Positions 53,666-63,573 of a stretch of 64,000 bases of DNA are shown here, one piece after another. The stretch spans positions 124,001 through 188,000 of the forward strand of contig NZ_CANLXG010000003.1 in assembly GCF_947495025.1 (NCBI RefSeq). The letters run 5' to 3'. Position 1 is the stretch's first letter, and every line of letters begins with the position of its first letter. This DNA is from an uncultured Roseobacter sp. Lineage in GTDB: Bacteria > Pseudomonadota > Alphaproteobacteria > Rhodobacterales > Rhodobacteraceae. The notes below the pieces were generated by a model. It saw only the letters and a program-made list of their open reading frames with translations, was not told where the DNA came from and made no database searches. Position numbers and translations under genes: made by a program.

Positions 53666-56248
53666 TCAGAATTCCTCCCAGCCCGTACCGCCGTAGGTTC
53701 CATCGGCCTGCTCATCGTCAAATCCGCCGGGCGACACTTCGCGCTGTACCGGTGAGGGCGCCGCTGCAGCCGCGCGCTGAGCCGGGCGCACAGGCGACTG
53801 CCCTTCAGGGATCGTGAAACGCGCTGTGGACTGTTTCAGTTCTTTTGCCTCCTGTGCCAGCAGATGGCTGGACGCCGTTACTTCTTCAAACGCCGCTGCC
53901 TGTTTCTGGGTGTTGCCGTCAATCTGCGACACCGCCGCGTTAATCTCGTTGATACCCGAAGACTGCTCGGAGATGGCAGTCGTCACCTCGTCCACACTTT
54001 CGGAAATACTGACAACACGCGCGGAGATGTCTTCCAGCGACGTCTTCGCACTGGCAACATTTTCGACACCTTCCGAAACGGCGGCGTCACTCTGTGCAAT
54101 GACCTCACCGATCTCCCGGGCGGCGTCACTCGCACGCTGGGCCAGTTGCCGTACTTCGGATGCGACCACCGAAAACCCACGTCCGGCCTCGCCTGCCCGG
54201 GCAGCTTCGACACCGGCGTTAAGCGCCAGCAGGTTGATCTGGAAAGCGATGTCGTTGATGACAGCTGTAACTCGCGCAATTTCTCTGGATCCGTCGGCGA
54301 TCCGGTCCATGGACGCTGCGGCCTCACCGGCAATCTTTTCGCTGGTTTCCGCAGTGTCACGAGCCTCCCGGGCGTTTGTGCTCACTTCGGAAATGTTGCC
54401 ACTCACATGTCTGATGCTCGCAGACAGCTGCTCCAGTGCGGCTGACGTCTCCTCGACCGATGCGGCATTCTGTTCCGCCTGTCGCGACAGTAGATCGGCA
54501 GTCTGCTGCAGTTCACCAGAGGATTCGGCAAGCGTACTGCCACTTGAAGAAATATCACCGATCAGCGTGTTCAGAGACGTGATCATGTCATTCACGTTAG
54601 TCTGAAGCTCAGCAAAGGAGCCTTTGAACTCGCCCTCGAGTCGCTGAGACAGATCACCTCTGGCAACTTTTTCCAGAACGCCCCCCGTCCGGCTCAGACC
54701 ATCATCCACGGCTTCCATGAGCTTGTTGATGTTTTCGGCAAGCTCGATCAGGATTTCATCATCAAAGTCCGCATCCACGCGGTTTATGAAGCGCCCGTCG
54801 ATCGCATCATGCACGACTTCACCAAAGGAGCTGCCCAGTTTGCGCATCATCTCTTCACGCTCCTCGGCAGCCGCCCGGTCTGCTTCCTCGCGCTCACGCA
54901 TCATCTCGGCTTCGCGTTTGGCCGCGGCCTGTTTCTCTTCGTTGATACGCGCCATCTCAGCGCTTGCCGCTTTCTGTTCCTCGTTCATCTTCTCCATTTT
55001 CAGAGCATTCTGGCGGAATACCTCGGTGGCGCGGGCCAGTTCACCGATTTCATCACCGCGCTCTGTTTCAGGCACTTCAGCGTCAAGCTCTCCATTGGCA
55101 ACGGCCGAAACCGATGCGGTCAGCCTCTGAACCGGACGCGACACCGTCCTTGAAAAGAATACGGACAAAACCAGTGTCATCGCAAAAATCGTAAGCGCCA
55201 TGGCCGCGCCAACATACTTTGCGCGATACGCAGCGGCGTAGAGGTCGTCATAGTCCTGCTGCACCATGGAAACCAGGCGTGTGCCATTGAACTCAAACCC
55301 GCCGTAATAACCGGCCACCCGCTGACCGTCACGGCCAGTCGCCTCAAAAAGGCCCGAACCGCCTTCGAGGCCGCTGGTCACTGCATCATTGTCGACGATT
55401 GTCGTGAGCAGTTCGTTTTCTTCGGTCAGGGGGGAATCGGTTCGCATCAGGCGGTCTTCGCCCACGATGAAACCATCCGCTGTCCTGCCAAGGCCGTCCA
55501 GTTCACCGGCTGCGCGGTTCACAAGCCCGACCGGCATCTGATAGGCCAGAACGCCCAGCCGCGTGCCCTGTTCGTTAAAGACCGGACGCGCGATGAAGGC
55601 AGCCGGCGCGAATGCGCTCGGTTCATAAGGCTGAAAGTCCACGAAAACCGAGTCGGCATCTGCAGTGGCCTCCATGGCGCCACGGAACGCCTGGGCCAGC
55701 CCGGAATCCTTCCAGGCGCCGCTGTTCAGATTGGTCGCAAAATCATTTTCCTTGAAAACGCTGTAAACAAGGTTCCCCTCCGGACCGATCAGGAAGACGT
55801 CGTAATATGCCATCTCATCCTGCAGACGGTCGAACGTCGGATGGTAAATTGCGTGGATAAAGCCATAGCTGGACCCGGTATCTGCCTTGACCAGTTTGTC
55901 TTTTTCACCCGTCGGGAATTCATTTTCAGTGATGTAGACCCGCCGCAGCACCTCTTCGGGATTTTCCAGAGAGGAATACCCGTCTGTCAGTGCAATCAAC
56001 GCCTGAGATGTGGTTGGCTCGAGTGTCTGAAGGCGCAGATCACGGTCAATGTCATCGAGGAGGTTCTGAATTCGTTTCTGCTTGAGAATACCAATGGACT
56101 GAAGCTTTTCAGAGGCACCAGCCCGTATGACGGACTGCGTGGACAAGACATTCGCGACCCCCATGACAATGACTGTGATGCCGACAAGCACAGTCATAAA
56201 AACAGGCAGGCGTTTTGCGATGGTGACGTCTTTCAGTATTTTCTGCAC
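53666..56248 (-). CDS. Methyl-accepting chemotaxis protein with periplasmic dCache-like sensor
   Basis: An 860-residue chemoreceptor. Membrane helices at about 16-36 and 345-366 flank a periplasmic domain of ~300 residues that looks like a double Cache sensor. A HAMP domain, a long charged coiled coil (about 430-500), and a second HAMP-like unit follow. The methyl-accepting signalling domain has the hairpin tip [30 protein letters not shown] region. The last residues GWEEF match the xWxxF tether bound by CheR/CheB. The start is uncertain: GTG 56248 is used here, while ATG 56278 would add 10 residues. Confidence 0.92.
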   Translation of the reverse strand: MQKILKDVTIAKRLPVFMTVLVGITVIVMGVANVLSTQSVIRAGASEKLQSIGILKQKRIQNLLDDIDRDLRLQTLEPTTSQALIALTDGYSSLENPEEVLRRVYITENEFPTGEKDKLVKADTGSSYGFIHAIYHPTFDRLQDEMAYYDVFLIGPEGNLVYSVFKENDFATNLNSGAWKDSGLAQAFRGAMEATADADSVFVDFQPYEPSAFAPAAFIARPVFNEQGTRLGVLAYQMPVGLVNRAAGELDGLGRTADGFIVGEDRLMRTDSPLTEENELLTTIVDNDAVTSGLEGGSGLFEATGRDGQRVAGYYGGFEFNGTRLVSMVQQDYDDLYAAAYRAKYVGAAMALTIFAMTLVLSVFFSRTVSRPVQRLTASVSAVANGELDAEVPETERGDEIGELARATEVFRQNALKMEKMNEEQKAASAEMARINEEKQAAAKREAEMMREREEADRAAAEEREEMMRKLGSSFGEVVHDAIDGRFINRVDADFDDEILIELAENINKLMEAVDDGLSRTGGVLEKVARGDLSQRLEGEFKGSFAELQTNVNDMITSLNTLIGDISSSGSTLAESSGELQQTADLLSRQAEQNAASVEETSAALEQLSASIRHVSGNISEVSTNAREARDTAETSEKIAGEAAASMDRIADGSREIARVTAVINDIAFQINLLALNAGVEAARAGEAGRGFSVVASEVRQLAQRASDAAREIGEVIAQSDAAVSEGVENVASAKTSLEDISARVVSISESVDEVTTAISEQSSGINEINAAVSQIDGNTQKQAAAFEEVTASSHLLAQEAKELKQSTARFTIPEGQSPVRPAQRAAAAAPSPVQREVSPGGFDDEQADGTYGGTGWEEF

Positions 56249-56433
56249 AGGAAACCCCCGGAAACTCAGTCTGAGCATCAATCCGGTGGCCGGTCTTCTG
56301 AACGATCAGAACACGGTCCGGATTGCGCAATTCTTCTCCGGGTAGCAGCCGTTTCTTATCAAAAAGTGAAACGCTTCCGCGCATTCAGTCCGAAATAACG
56401 ACAATCAGAGCTAACTTCCCGCAGCCGCCGGAC

Positions 56434-56775
56434 TCAGTTTATCGGGAACTGCGCAAGGCAGGTCTCTGCGTAGCGCTCAAAATCCCGCAGCGTCTCAAGC
56501 GTGTCACGACGGTCGCGGACCACGGCCAGAGCAGCTTTCTTCTGTGCCCATGTCCCGGTGACATGCCGTTCCAGGATCAGCACCGTGATGCCCAGCATCA
56601 CGTCCTTTTCCGCTTCGCCCATCCGCCCGGTGTCCGACAGAGCAATCGCAGTCAGTGCAAGCGTGTTGGCACACCGCAGGGCCGCCGCCTCGCTTCCGCT
56701 GTACGTTTTCTGCGCCCAGCCCGGCCCGGCGACTGCGGGCAACCACAGCAGGGCCGCCAGAATACGGATGTTCAA
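56434..56775 (-). CDS. Small exported protein of unknown function
   Basis: A 113-residue protein with a signal peptide (about 1-21, cleavage GWA-QK). The helical mature part carries Cys35 and a C-terminal Cys (YAETCLAQF), which could form a disulfide. I do not recognise the family by name. The start overlaps the stop of the Lrp-like gene by 4 nt, so the two are co-transcribed. Confidence 0.75.
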   Translation of the reverse strand: MNIRILAALLWLPAVAGPGWAQKTYSGSEAAALRCANTLALTAIALSDTGRMGEAEKDVMLGITVLILERHVTGTWAQKKAALAVVRDRRDTLETLRDFERYAETCLAQFPIN

Positions 56776-57011
56776 AACACTTTGAACGTCATGGTCGTCA
56801 GGGACCGCTCAATCCCACTGATATCCAGCAGCTGATCGTTGATGTATTTGCCCACATCAGCATCAGCCGGGATATAGAGTTTCATCAGCAGGTCATAATC
56901 GCCGCTGGTAGAGTAGAGTTCCGAATGGATCTCGCGCAGCGCAATCTCTTCGGCCACCGTATAGGTCGTGCCCGGTTTGCAGCGGATCTGGATAAACACA
57001 CAGGTGGACAT
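56772..57011 (-). CDS. Stand-alone Lrp/AsnC effector-binding (RAM) domain protein
   Basis: A 79-residue protein corresponding only to the ligand-binding/oligomerisation domain of Lrp/AsnC regulators. It opens with STCVFIQIRCKPG, has STSGDYDLLMKLYIPADAD in the middle, and ends in SLTTMTFKVF. No DNA-binding domain is present and none is seen upstream, so this is a naturally short family member, not a truncation. The ATG at 57011 follows GGAGAG; a GTG two codons earlier is possible. It overlaps the small exported protein gene by 4 nt. Confidence 0.88.
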   Translation of the reverse strand: MSTCVFIQIRCKPGTTYTVAEEIALREIHSELYSTSGDYDLLMKLYIPADADVGKYINDQLLDISGIERSLTTMTFKVF

Positions 57012-57149
57012 AAACACTCTCCAAAGCGGATGCTGACCGCCTCAGGCTGACACATAGGGCACGCCCGCCGCAATCCCCAAGTTAACACCTTGGCGCAGAA
57101 CGGCAGCCTGTTATAAGGGCGCGGAATTCAGTCCCTCCGGAGCCCGGAC

Positions 57150-57737
57150 ATGCGCAGCCAGACCATTACCCGCACAACGGCAGAAACCGATATTCAGGTC
57201 ACCGTCGATCTGGACGGTACAGGCGTTTATGACAATCAGACAGGCGTTGGCTTTTTTGACCACATGCTCGACCAGTTGTCGCGTCACGCGCTGATCGACA
57301 TGACGGTCCGCGCCACCGGCGACCTGCACATCGATGACCACCACACGGTCGAGGATACCGGTATCGCGCTGGGACAGGCGCTGGCGGCGGCATTGGGCGA
57401 CAAGCGCGGCATCGTCCGCTATGGCGCCTGTCTGCTGCCGATGGATGACGCACTGGTGCGCGCGGCACTTGATCTGTCGGCCCGGCCGTTTCTGGTGTGG
57501 AATGTCGATTTCCCGACGGCAAAGATCGGCAGTTTCGACACCGAACTGGTGCGCGAGTTTTTCCAGGCCTTTGCCACCCACGGCGGCATCACCCTGCACG
57601 TCGACATGCTGCACGGGCTGAACAGTCACCACATCGCCGAGGCCGCCTTCAAAGCGGTTGCGCGTGCGCTTCGTGACGCGCTGGAAACCGATCCGCGCAA
57701 GGCAGACGCAATCCCCTCAACCAAGGGCGCGCTCTGA
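57150..57737 (+). CDS. hisB: Imidazoleglycerol-phosphate dehydratase HisB
   Basis: HisB catalyses the sixth step of histidine synthesis and binds Mn. The 195-residue monofunctional form has GFFDHML at 34-40, the metal-binding DDHHTVED at 62-69 and [11 protein letters not shown] near the C-terminus. CGGAG lies eight bases before the ATG. It is the first gene of the his cluster in this window and is followed one base later by hisH. Confidence 0.97.
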   Translation: MRSQTITRTTAETDIQVTVDLDGTGVYDNQTGVGFFDHMLDQLSRHALIDMTVRATGDLHIDDHHTVEDTGIALGQALAAALGDKRGIVRYGACLLPMDDALVRAALDLSARPFLVWNVDFPTAKIGSFDTELVREFFQAFATHGGITLHVDMLHGLNSHHIAEAAFKAVARALRDALETDPRKADAIPSTKGAL

Positions 57738-57738
57738 A

Positions 57739-58377
57739 GTGCTGACGGCCATTATCGACTATGAGAGCGGCAATCTGCATTCGGCGCTGAAGGCGTTCGA
57801 ACGGATGGCAGGTGAAACCGGTGCGGGCGAGGTTGTCGTGACGGGTGACGCCGATGTTGTGGCCCGCGCCGACCGCGTTGTGCTGCCCGGTGACGGGGCG
57901 TTCCCGGCCTGCATGCAGGCGCTGAGCGGCCATTCGGGCCTGTGCGGGGCCATGAAAGAGGCCGTTGTTGTCCATGGGCGCCCGTTCATGGGCATCTGTG
58001 TTGGCATGCAGCTTATGGCCACGCGTGGGCTGGAATATCGCGAAACGCCCGGTCTGGGCTGGATCGGCGGTGATGTGACCCGGATCAGACCGGATCAGAC
58101 GGGGCTGAAGGTGCCGCATATGGGCTGGAACGACCTGGTGCTGGACGCGCGCCATCCGGTGTTCGATGGCATCACCACGGGGGATCACGCCTATTTCGTG
58201 CACAGCTATCACATGCAGGTCACCGACCCTGCCCAGCGCCTCGCACATGTGGACTATGGCGGCGATGTCACCGCTGTCATCGGTCGCGACAACATGATCG
58301 GCCTGCAGTTTCACCCCGAAAAAAGCCAGGCCGCCGGTCTGCGTATGATCGCGAACTTTCTCAGCTGGCGGCCCTGA
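57739..58377 (+). CDS. hisH: Imidazole glycerol phosphate synthase, glutaminase subunit HisH
   Basis: HisH releases ammonia from glutamine and channels it to HisF. The 212-residue class I amidotransferase has nucleophile Cys87 in GICVGMQ, with His192 and Glu194 in QFHPEKSQ completing the triad. The GTG at 57739 lies one base after the hisB stop and starts the typical IIDYESGNL. The longer frame lies inside hisB. Its partner hisF is 4.1 kb downstream. Confidence 0.95.
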   Translation: MLTAIIDYESGNLHSALKAFERMAGETGAGEVVVTGDADVVARADRVVLPGDGAFPACMQALSGHSGLCGAMKEAVVVHGRPFMGICVGMQLMATRGLEYRETPGLGWIGGDVTRIRPDQTGLKVPHMGWNDLVLDARHPVFDGITTGDHAYFVHSYHMQVTDPAQRLAHVDYGGDVTAVIGRDNMIGLQFHPEKSQAAGLRMIANFLSWRP

Positions 58378-58407
58378 TCCGGTTCGGCGGAGATTTTCGC
58401 CCGCAAC

Positions 58408-58436
58408 CCTGAGCGCAGGCTGCCGCCTGGCTCAGG
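58408..58436. repeat. Strong stem-loop downstream of hisH
   Basis: CCTGAGC-CAGGC pairs with GCCTG-GCTCAGG (12 bp, one bulged G) around a TGCC loop. There is no T-run after it, so it may be an mRNA 3' end structure or a rho-dependent stop between hisH and the inserted dehydrogenase gene. Confidence 0.5.
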
Positions 58437-58586
58437 AACGAACGGTCTGCCACGCCAAAGGGTAGTTTCTCCGGTTCATCGGACAGGCTACGTGCTACCC
58501 GGAAGCCATACGGGGTCTGCACCGCGCGTCTGTTGTCTGACCTCACAAACTGGCTTAGTCAGAGTGCGGGTATAAGGACAAAGCAG

Positions 58587-59666
58587 ATGCCGAAAAACAG
58601 CTGGAAGATTGACGTCATACCGGGCGACGGGATCGGGAAAGAGACCACACCGGAAGGCGTTCGTGTTCTGGAAGCCGCCTCAAAACGGTTCGGTCTGGGG
58701 TTTGACTTTCAGGATCACGACTTCGCCTCCGCGGACTACTATACGAGGCACGGGCAAATGCTGCCCGATGACTGGAAAAAACAGTTAAGCGGCAGTGATG
58801 CGCTGTTTTTCGGAGCCGTTGGATGGCCTGAGGTTGTGCCGGATCATGTCTCGCTCTGGGGATCGCTCATTCAGTTCCGGCGGGAATTCGATCAGTATGT
58901 CAGCCTGCGCCCTGCCCGCGCCATGCCCGGCGTTCCGCTGCCACTGGCGGGACGCGCGCCCGGCGACATCGACATGATGATCGTGCGCGAGAATACCGAA
59001 GGTGAGTATTCCTCAATCGGGGGCCGGATGTTTCCCGGCACGGATCGTGAAATTGTTCTGCAGGAAACCGTCATGAGCCGGGTCGGCGTTGACCGTATTC
59101 TGAAGTATGCCTTTGATCTGGCGGAAAAGCGCGGCAGGCATCTGACATCTGCTACCAAATCCAACGGGATCTCGATCACGATGCCCTACTGGGATGAACG
59201 CGTCGCGGAGATGGCGACAAATTATCCCGACATCAGGGTCGATAAGTACCACATCGATATTCTGACGGCGCAGTTTGTGCTGCATCCGGACTGGTTCGAT
59301 GTCGTCGTGGCGTCCAACCTGTTTGGCGACATCCTGTCCGACCTTGGCCCTGCCTGCACCGGCACTATCGGCATTGCACCTTCCGGCAACATCAATCCGG
59401 AGGGGACGTTCCCGTCCCTTTTCGAGCCGGTCCATGGCTCTGCGCCTGATATCGCGGGACAGGGTATTGCCAACCCCGTTGGGCAGATCTGGGCGGCGGC
59501 AATGATGCTGGAACATCTGGGGGCACAGGAGGCCAGCAACTCGATTATCGCGGCCATTGAACGGGTTTTGTCAGAAGAGGACCTGCGCACCCCGGATCTT
59601 GGCGGCCCAGCCGACACCAGGACATGTGGCGCGGCCATTGCGGACGCGGTGCTGGAAGGCTCATAG
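58587..59666 (+). CDS. Tartrate dehydrogenase/D-malate dehydrogenase family (TtuC/DmlA-like)
   Basis: A 359-residue NAD-dependent beta-decarboxylating dehydrogenase of the isopropylmalate family. It starts with IDVIPGDGIGKETTPEG and has RENTEGEYSSIGGRM near 151-165, typical of tartrate/D-malate enzymes. FEPVHGSAPDIAGQGIANPVGQIW lies near 285-308. LeuB is a less likely alternative because the substrate loop is of the tartrate/malate type. I chose the ATG at 58587, at the start of homology. The next gene starts immediately after its stop (TAG-GTG), so both are co-transcribed. Confidence 0.88.
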   Translation: MPKNSWKIDVIPGDGIGKETTPEGVRVLEAASKRFGLGFDFQDHDFASADYYTRHGQMLPDDWKKQLSGSDALFFGAVGWPEVVPDHVSLWGSLIQFRREFDQYVSLRPARAMPGVPLPLAGRAPGDIDMMIVRENTEGEYSSIGGRMFPGTDREIVLQETVMSRVGVDRILKYAFDLAEKRGRHLTSATKSNGISITMPYWDERVAEMATNYPDIRVDKYHIDILTAQFVLHPDWFDVVVASNLFGDILSDLGPACTGTIGIAPSGNINPEGTFPSLFEPVHGSAPDIAGQGIANPVGQIWAAAMMLEHLGAQEASNSIIAAIERVLSEEDLRTPDLGGPADTRTCGAAIADAVLEGS

Positions 59667-60557
59667 GTGGTCGCCTCGGCTTTCCTTGAGGGCTTTGACG
59701 TCCAGAGGGTCCGTCTGCCGGATCTCACCGTCAATTACGCCATTGCGGGGACGGGAGCGCCGGTTTTACTGCTGCACGGCCATCCACAGACCCATGTGGC
59801 CTGGCGCAGGGTTGCCCCGCGCCTGGTGAACGCCGGCTATCAGGTCATAGCCCCCGATCTCAGGGGCTATGGCGACAGCGACAAGCCAGCAAGTGACCCG
59901 TCGCACTTTCCATATTCCAAAAGGGTCATGGCGGCCGACCAGATCAACCTGATGAAACATATGGGTCACGAGACGTTTTCGGTTGTCGGCCATGATCGTG
60001 GTGGACGGGTAGCGCATCGCCTTGCGCTCGATTTTCCGGATGCGGTCGACCGGCTGGTGGTCCTCGATATTGCGCCCACGCTCACTATGTACGGGCAAAC
60101 CAATCAGGAATTCGCAACGCGTTACTTCTGGTGGTTTTTCCTGATCCAGCCGGATGGGCTGCCTGAGAAAATGATTGCCTCAGACCCGGAGTATTTCCTG
60201 CGCCGACATATCGCGGGCCAGGTGAAGATCGAAGGTTCAGTAGACGAAGTTACGATTGCCGAATACCTGCGCAGCTACCGCGATCCGGGCACGCTGCATG
60301 CGATTTGCGAAGACTACAGGGCGTCAGCGGGCATTGATCTGGAGCACGACCGCGAGGATCAGACCCGTCGCGTCACGGCACCCCTGCTGGCTGTTTGGGG
60401 TGAGCAGAGCGTCGTCGGCGCGCTCTATGACGTGAAGGCGACCTGGCAGGAAAAGGCAACCGACGTGTCGGGTGTCGCTCTGCCCTGTGGCCATGCAATC
60501 CCCGAAGAAGCACCGGCAGAACTGACCGGGCATATTCTTGGGTTTCTGGCGGACTGA
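59667..60557 (+). CDS. Alpha/beta hydrolase resembling haloacetate (fluoroacetate) dehalogenase
   Basis: A 296-residue cytoplasmic hydrolase. HGHPQTH gives the oxyanion region (37-43). GHDRGGR holds the nucleophile Asp110, with Arg111 and Arg114 for the substrate carboxylate; Asp134 and His276 complete the active site. The arrangement matches fluoroacetate dehalogenase, with a Tyr in CEDYRAS. The fluoride-pocket His of the characterised enzyme (His155) is Trp here, followed by Trp156, so fluoride release may be poor. The GTG start directly abuts the dehydrogenase stop. Haloacid or another ester/epoxide substrate is possible. Confidence 0.82.
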   Translation: MVASAFLEGFDVQRVRLPDLTVNYAIAGTGAPVLLLHGHPQTHVAWRRVAPRLVNAGYQVIAPDLRGYGDSDKPASDPSHFPYSKRVMAADQINLMKHMGHETFSVVGHDRGGRVAHRLALDFPDAVDRLVVLDIAPTLTMYGQTNQEFATRYFWWFFLIQPDGLPEKMIASDPEYFLRRHIAGQVKIEGSVDEVTIAEYLRSYRDPGTLHAICEDYRASAGIDLEHDREDQTRRVTAPLLAVWGEQSVVGALYDVKATWQEKATDVSGVALPCGHAIPEEAPAELTGHILGFLAD

Positions 60558-60704
60558 GGCATCACCACGTCCACCACCATTCCTGTTGCGAACAGCACGG
60601 GCTCTGATGTCCTGTACAGCGGCTGTTTCACCATGGCCTGAGCGCAGACCGGCGCGGCAGATCATGCCGGGCCAGGTCGTTGCCAGCCGCCCGGAGGCAA
60701 TGGT

Positions 60705-61091
60705 TTACTTCACCCGCGACCATGTCTGTTTGGAGCAGATCAGACCACCGGCAACGCAGCCACGCAGCTTGATGCTGTCACCGTTCAGCGCGATCTTGCC
60801 CAGATAAATCTTATCATTGCTGGGCCGCCAGACCTGCCCCTCGTATTTACCGGTTCCCGCCGGCGCCATGTCGATCACAAGGGTTTTGCCCAGGTTGGGT
60901 GATTTGTACTCTCCCCCGTCCTTGAAAGTCCGCGCGATTGTGCCGCAGAAATTTGCACCGCAGGGGGCGATGTCGATATGTGCAAAGGCACCCTCGTCCG
61001 CTTCGGTCTGCCATGTGCCTTCCAGCGGATCGGCGGCTGCCATTCCGGCCGTGGCGGCAAGAGCGGTTAGTATTGTTGTCAGTCTTTTCAT
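60705..61091 (-). CDS. DUF2147 exported protein
   Basis: A 128-residue protein with a signal peptide (1-20, AAA-DP), then the DUF2147 pattern: GTWQTEADEG, IAPCGANFCGTI with two Cys, and LRGCVAGGLICSKQTWSR at the C-terminus. It is probably a periplasmic lipocalin-like protein of unknown ligand. GGAGG precedes the ATG at 61091. It lies on the strand opposite to the his genes, between the hydrolase and hisA. Confidence 0.85.
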   Translation of the reverse strand: MKRLTTILTALAATAGMAAADPLEGTWQTEADEGAFAHIDIAPCGANFCGTIARTFKDGGEYKSPNLGKTLVIDMAPAGTGKYEGQVWRPSNDKIYLGKIALNGDSIKLRGCVAGGLICSKQTWSRVK

Positions 61092-61278
61092 GTCGGTCCT
61101 CCCAGAGCCCTGGCGCACCCTGACAAAGCGCAGGAAGCGGGCAAGCATGTCGTTACGTCGCGGATCAGGCTGACCTTACGTCGCGTTGCATTTCTCCCGC
61201 AGCTCGTGCATGTACCGGCCTGCGTACACCTGCGTGATACAGACGTCGCCGTGGCGCATTGCTGACAGGACACCGACG

Positions 61279-62001
61279 ATGATTCTCTACCCCGCCATTG
61301 ACCTCAAGGACGGCCAGGCCGTGCGTCTTGTGCACGGCGACATGGAACAGGCAACCGTCTTCAGCGACGACCCGGCAGCTCAGGCCCGGAGCTTTGTCGG
61401 GGCGGGCTGTGAATGGCTGCACCTCGTGGATCTGAACGGTGCTTTTGCGGGCACGCCCGTCAACGCCGCCCCGGTCGAGGCGATCCTGAAATCCTGCAGC
61501 GTTCCCGCACAGTTAGGCGGCGGCATCCGCGATATGGCCACCATAGAGACCTGGCTGGACAAGGGGCTCGCGCGGGTGATCCTGGGAACTGTGGCCGTGG
61601 AAAACCCGGACCTTGTGCGGCAGGCCGCGCGCGCCTTTCCGGGACAGGTCGCGGTGGGCATAGATGCGCGAAACGGCTTTGTTGCCACCAAAGGCTGGGC
61701 CAAGGAAACCGATGTGCGGGTTACGGAGCTCGCACAATCGTTTGAGGACGCTGGCGTGGCTGCGATCATCTATACCGATATTCTGCGCGACGGGGCGATG
61801 GGCGGCCCGAACATTGCCGCCACGGCCGACCTTGCGCGCGCAGTGTCGATCCCGGTAATTGCCTCCGGTGGCGTATCATCACTGGATGACCTGCTTGCAT
61901 TACGCGACTGTGGAGCGCCCCTGAACGGCGCGATTTCAGGACGCGCGCTTTATGACGGCGCAATCGACCTGCGACAGGCGCTCGCAGCGCTCAGGGACTG
62001 A
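61279..62001 (+). CDS. hisA: ProFAR isomerase HisA
   Basis: HisA isomerises ProFAR to PRFAR in histidine synthesis. The 240-residue TIM barrel has catalytic Asp8 in AIDLKDG and the second catalytic Asp near 129 in GIDARNG. The two phosphate loops are QLGGGIRD and ASGGVSS. The ATG at 61279 begins the conserved MILYPAIDL; the frame is open 31 codons upstream without homology. Confidence 0.96.
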   Translation: MILYPAIDLKDGQAVRLVHGDMEQATVFSDDPAAQARSFVGAGCEWLHLVDLNGAFAGTPVNAAPVEAILKSCSVPAQLGGGIRDMATIETWLDKGLARVILGTVAVENPDLVRQAARAFPGQVAVGIDARNGFVATKGWAKETDVRVTELAQSFEDAGVAAIIYTDILRDGAMGGPNIAATADLARAVSIPVIASGGVSSLDDLLALRDCGAPLNGAISGRALYDGAIDLRQALAALRD

Positions 62002-62007
62002 TATTCA

Positions 62008-62499
62008 ATGACCCACACCTCTGTTCAGAAAACCGGTCTGCCCGCACAGAGCCTTCTGCATACCCGTTTCCAAGTCGGCGACTTTCTGGATTGTTACCGG
62101 GTTGCCTCGACCCTGCCGCCGCGCGAAGCGGCAGGGATCATTGTGGATTTTCCCGGCTGGGCCCGCTGGCTTGTCGCCTTGCGCAACCTGATTACCGCGC
62201 CTTTCGGTCTGATGGCAGACGGACCTGACAGCGCGGACAAACTGGGACTGTTCCCGGTAGAGCTCGAAACCGACAGCGAAGTCATTGCGGGCTTCAACGA
62301 CCGCCACCTTGATTTCCGTGTCAGTGTTCTGAGTACCGGAGGGCATGTTCACCTCGCCACCTGGGTTCACCCCAACAAAATCGGTGGCCGGCTCTATCTT
62401 GCAGCGATCATGCCTTTCCATATTATGATCGCCAGAAACGCACTGGCGCGTGTCGCGGGCCACACCGCGCCCCCGCCGGATGGCCTGGCTGAGAAGTAA
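62008..62499 (+). CDS. DUF2867-family protein
   Basis: A 163-residue soluble protein with [10 protein letters not shown] (23-32), [20 protein letters not shown] (49-68) and [11 protein letters not shown] (113-123), typical of DUF2867. Function unknown. It starts 6 bp after hisA and ends 5 bp before hisF, so it must be part of the his transcript. Family members elsewhere are not known to act in histidine synthesis. Confidence 0.85.
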   Translation: MTHTSVQKTGLPAQSLLHTRFQVGDFLDCYRVASTLPPREAAGIIVDFPGWARWLVALRNLITAPFGLMADGPDSADKLGLFPVELETDSEVIAGFNDRHLDFRVSVLSTGGHVHLATWVHPNKIGGRLYLAAIMPFHIMIARNALARVAGHTAPPPDGLAEK

Positions 62500-62504
62500 T
62501 CACC

Positions 62505-63266
62505 ATGCTCAAAACCCGCATCATTCCCTGCCTTGATGTCGCCGAGGGCCGCGTCGTCAAAGGCGTCAATTTCGTCAATCTGCGTGACGCAGGAGACCCG
62601 GTTGATGCCGCCATCGCCTATGATGCGGCCGGCGCGGATGAACTGTGCTTTCTGGACATTACGGCGACCCACGAAAACCGCGGCACCATGTTTGACGTGG
62701 TCACACGCACGGCAGAACACTGCTATATTCCGCTAACAGTAGGTGGTGGCGTGCGCACCCCCGCTGATGTGCGTGCGCTGCTGCTCGCGGGCGCGGACAA
62801 AGTCTCGTTCAATTCAGCTGCTGTCGCAAACCCGGACGTCGTCGCGCAGGCCGCAGATCAGTTCGGAAGTCAGTGCATTGTCGTCGCCATTGATGCCAAA
62901 ACCGTCAGCCCCGGAAAGTGGGAAATCTTCACCCATGGCGGGCGCAAACCGACAGGGATCGACGCGGTGGAATTTGCCCGCACGGTCGAGGCAAAGGGCG
63001 CGGGGGAAATCCTGCTGACCAGTATGGACCGTGACGGCACACGCGCCGGCTTCAACCTGCCGCTGACACGCGCGATATCAGATGCAGTCAGCGTGCCGGT
63101 CATTGCGTCGGGTGGTGTGGGGACACTGGACCATCTGGTTGAAGGCGTGACGGAAGGTGGCGCTTCTGCGGTGCTGGCTGCCTCCATCTTTCACTTTGGC
63201 GACTATACTATTGCTGAAGCCAAGGCGCATATGGCCGCCGCCGGCATTCCCATGAGGCTGACATGA
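62505..63266 (+). CDS. hisF: Imidazole glycerol phosphate synthase cyclase subunit HisF
   Basis: HisF joins PRFAR with ammonia from HisH, giving IGP and AICAR. The 253-residue TIM barrel has catalytic Asp11 in IPCLDV, the second Asp in VAIDAKTV (about 130), and phosphate loops VGGGVRT and ASGGVGT. Its stop overlaps the hisE start by 4 nt. Confidence 0.97.
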   Translation: MLKTRIIPCLDVAEGRVVKGVNFVNLRDAGDPVDAAIAYDAAGADELCFLDITATHENRGTMFDVVTRTAEHCYIPLTVGGGVRTPADVRALLLAGADKVSFNSAAVANPDVVAQAADQFGSQCIVVAIDAKTVSPGKWEIFTHGGRKPTGIDAVEFARTVEAKGAGEILLTSMDRDGTRAGFNLPLTRAISDAVSVPVIASGGVGTLDHLVEGVTEGGASAVLAASIFHFGDYTIAEAKAHMAAAGIPMRLT

Positions 63267-63571
63267 CCCTGCAGGACCTGTTTGAGACGATAGAAGCGCG
63301 CAGGTCTGCTGACCCGGAAAGCTCATGGACGGCACAGCTGCTGGCAAAGGGCCCGGAGAAATGCGCGGAGAAATTCGGAGAAGAGGCCGTTGAGGCGATC
63401 ATCGAAGCGGTAAAGGGCGACAGAGACGCCCTGACCTCAGAAGCGGCGGATGTGCTCTACCACCTGATGGTGATGCTTGCGGCCCGGGATGTGACGCTGG
63501 ATGCGGTTCTTGCTGAACTTGCAGCACGCCAGAAACAATCGGGGCTGGAGGAAAAAGCGACACGCGGCTGA
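63263..63571 (+). CDS. hisE: Phosphoribosyl-ATP pyrophosphatase HisE
   Basis: HisE hydrolyses PR-ATP to PR-AMP, the second step of the pathway. The 102-residue all-helical MazG-like protein has [17 protein letters not shown] (about 33-49) and [13 protein letters not shown] (about 60-72), holding the Mg-binding acidic residues. It overlaps hisF by 4 nt and ends the his cluster. Confidence 0.95.
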   Translation: MTLQDLFETIEARRSADPESSWTAQLLAKGPEKCAEKFGEEAVEAIIEAVKGDRDALTSEAADVLYHLMVMLAARDVTLDAVLAELAARQKQSGLEEKATRG

Positions 63572-63573
63572 CC

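Noticed and set aside
57658..57738. Upstream extension of hisH
   Set aside because: It lies entirely within hisB; the GTG at 57739 starts the conserved HisH N-terminus.
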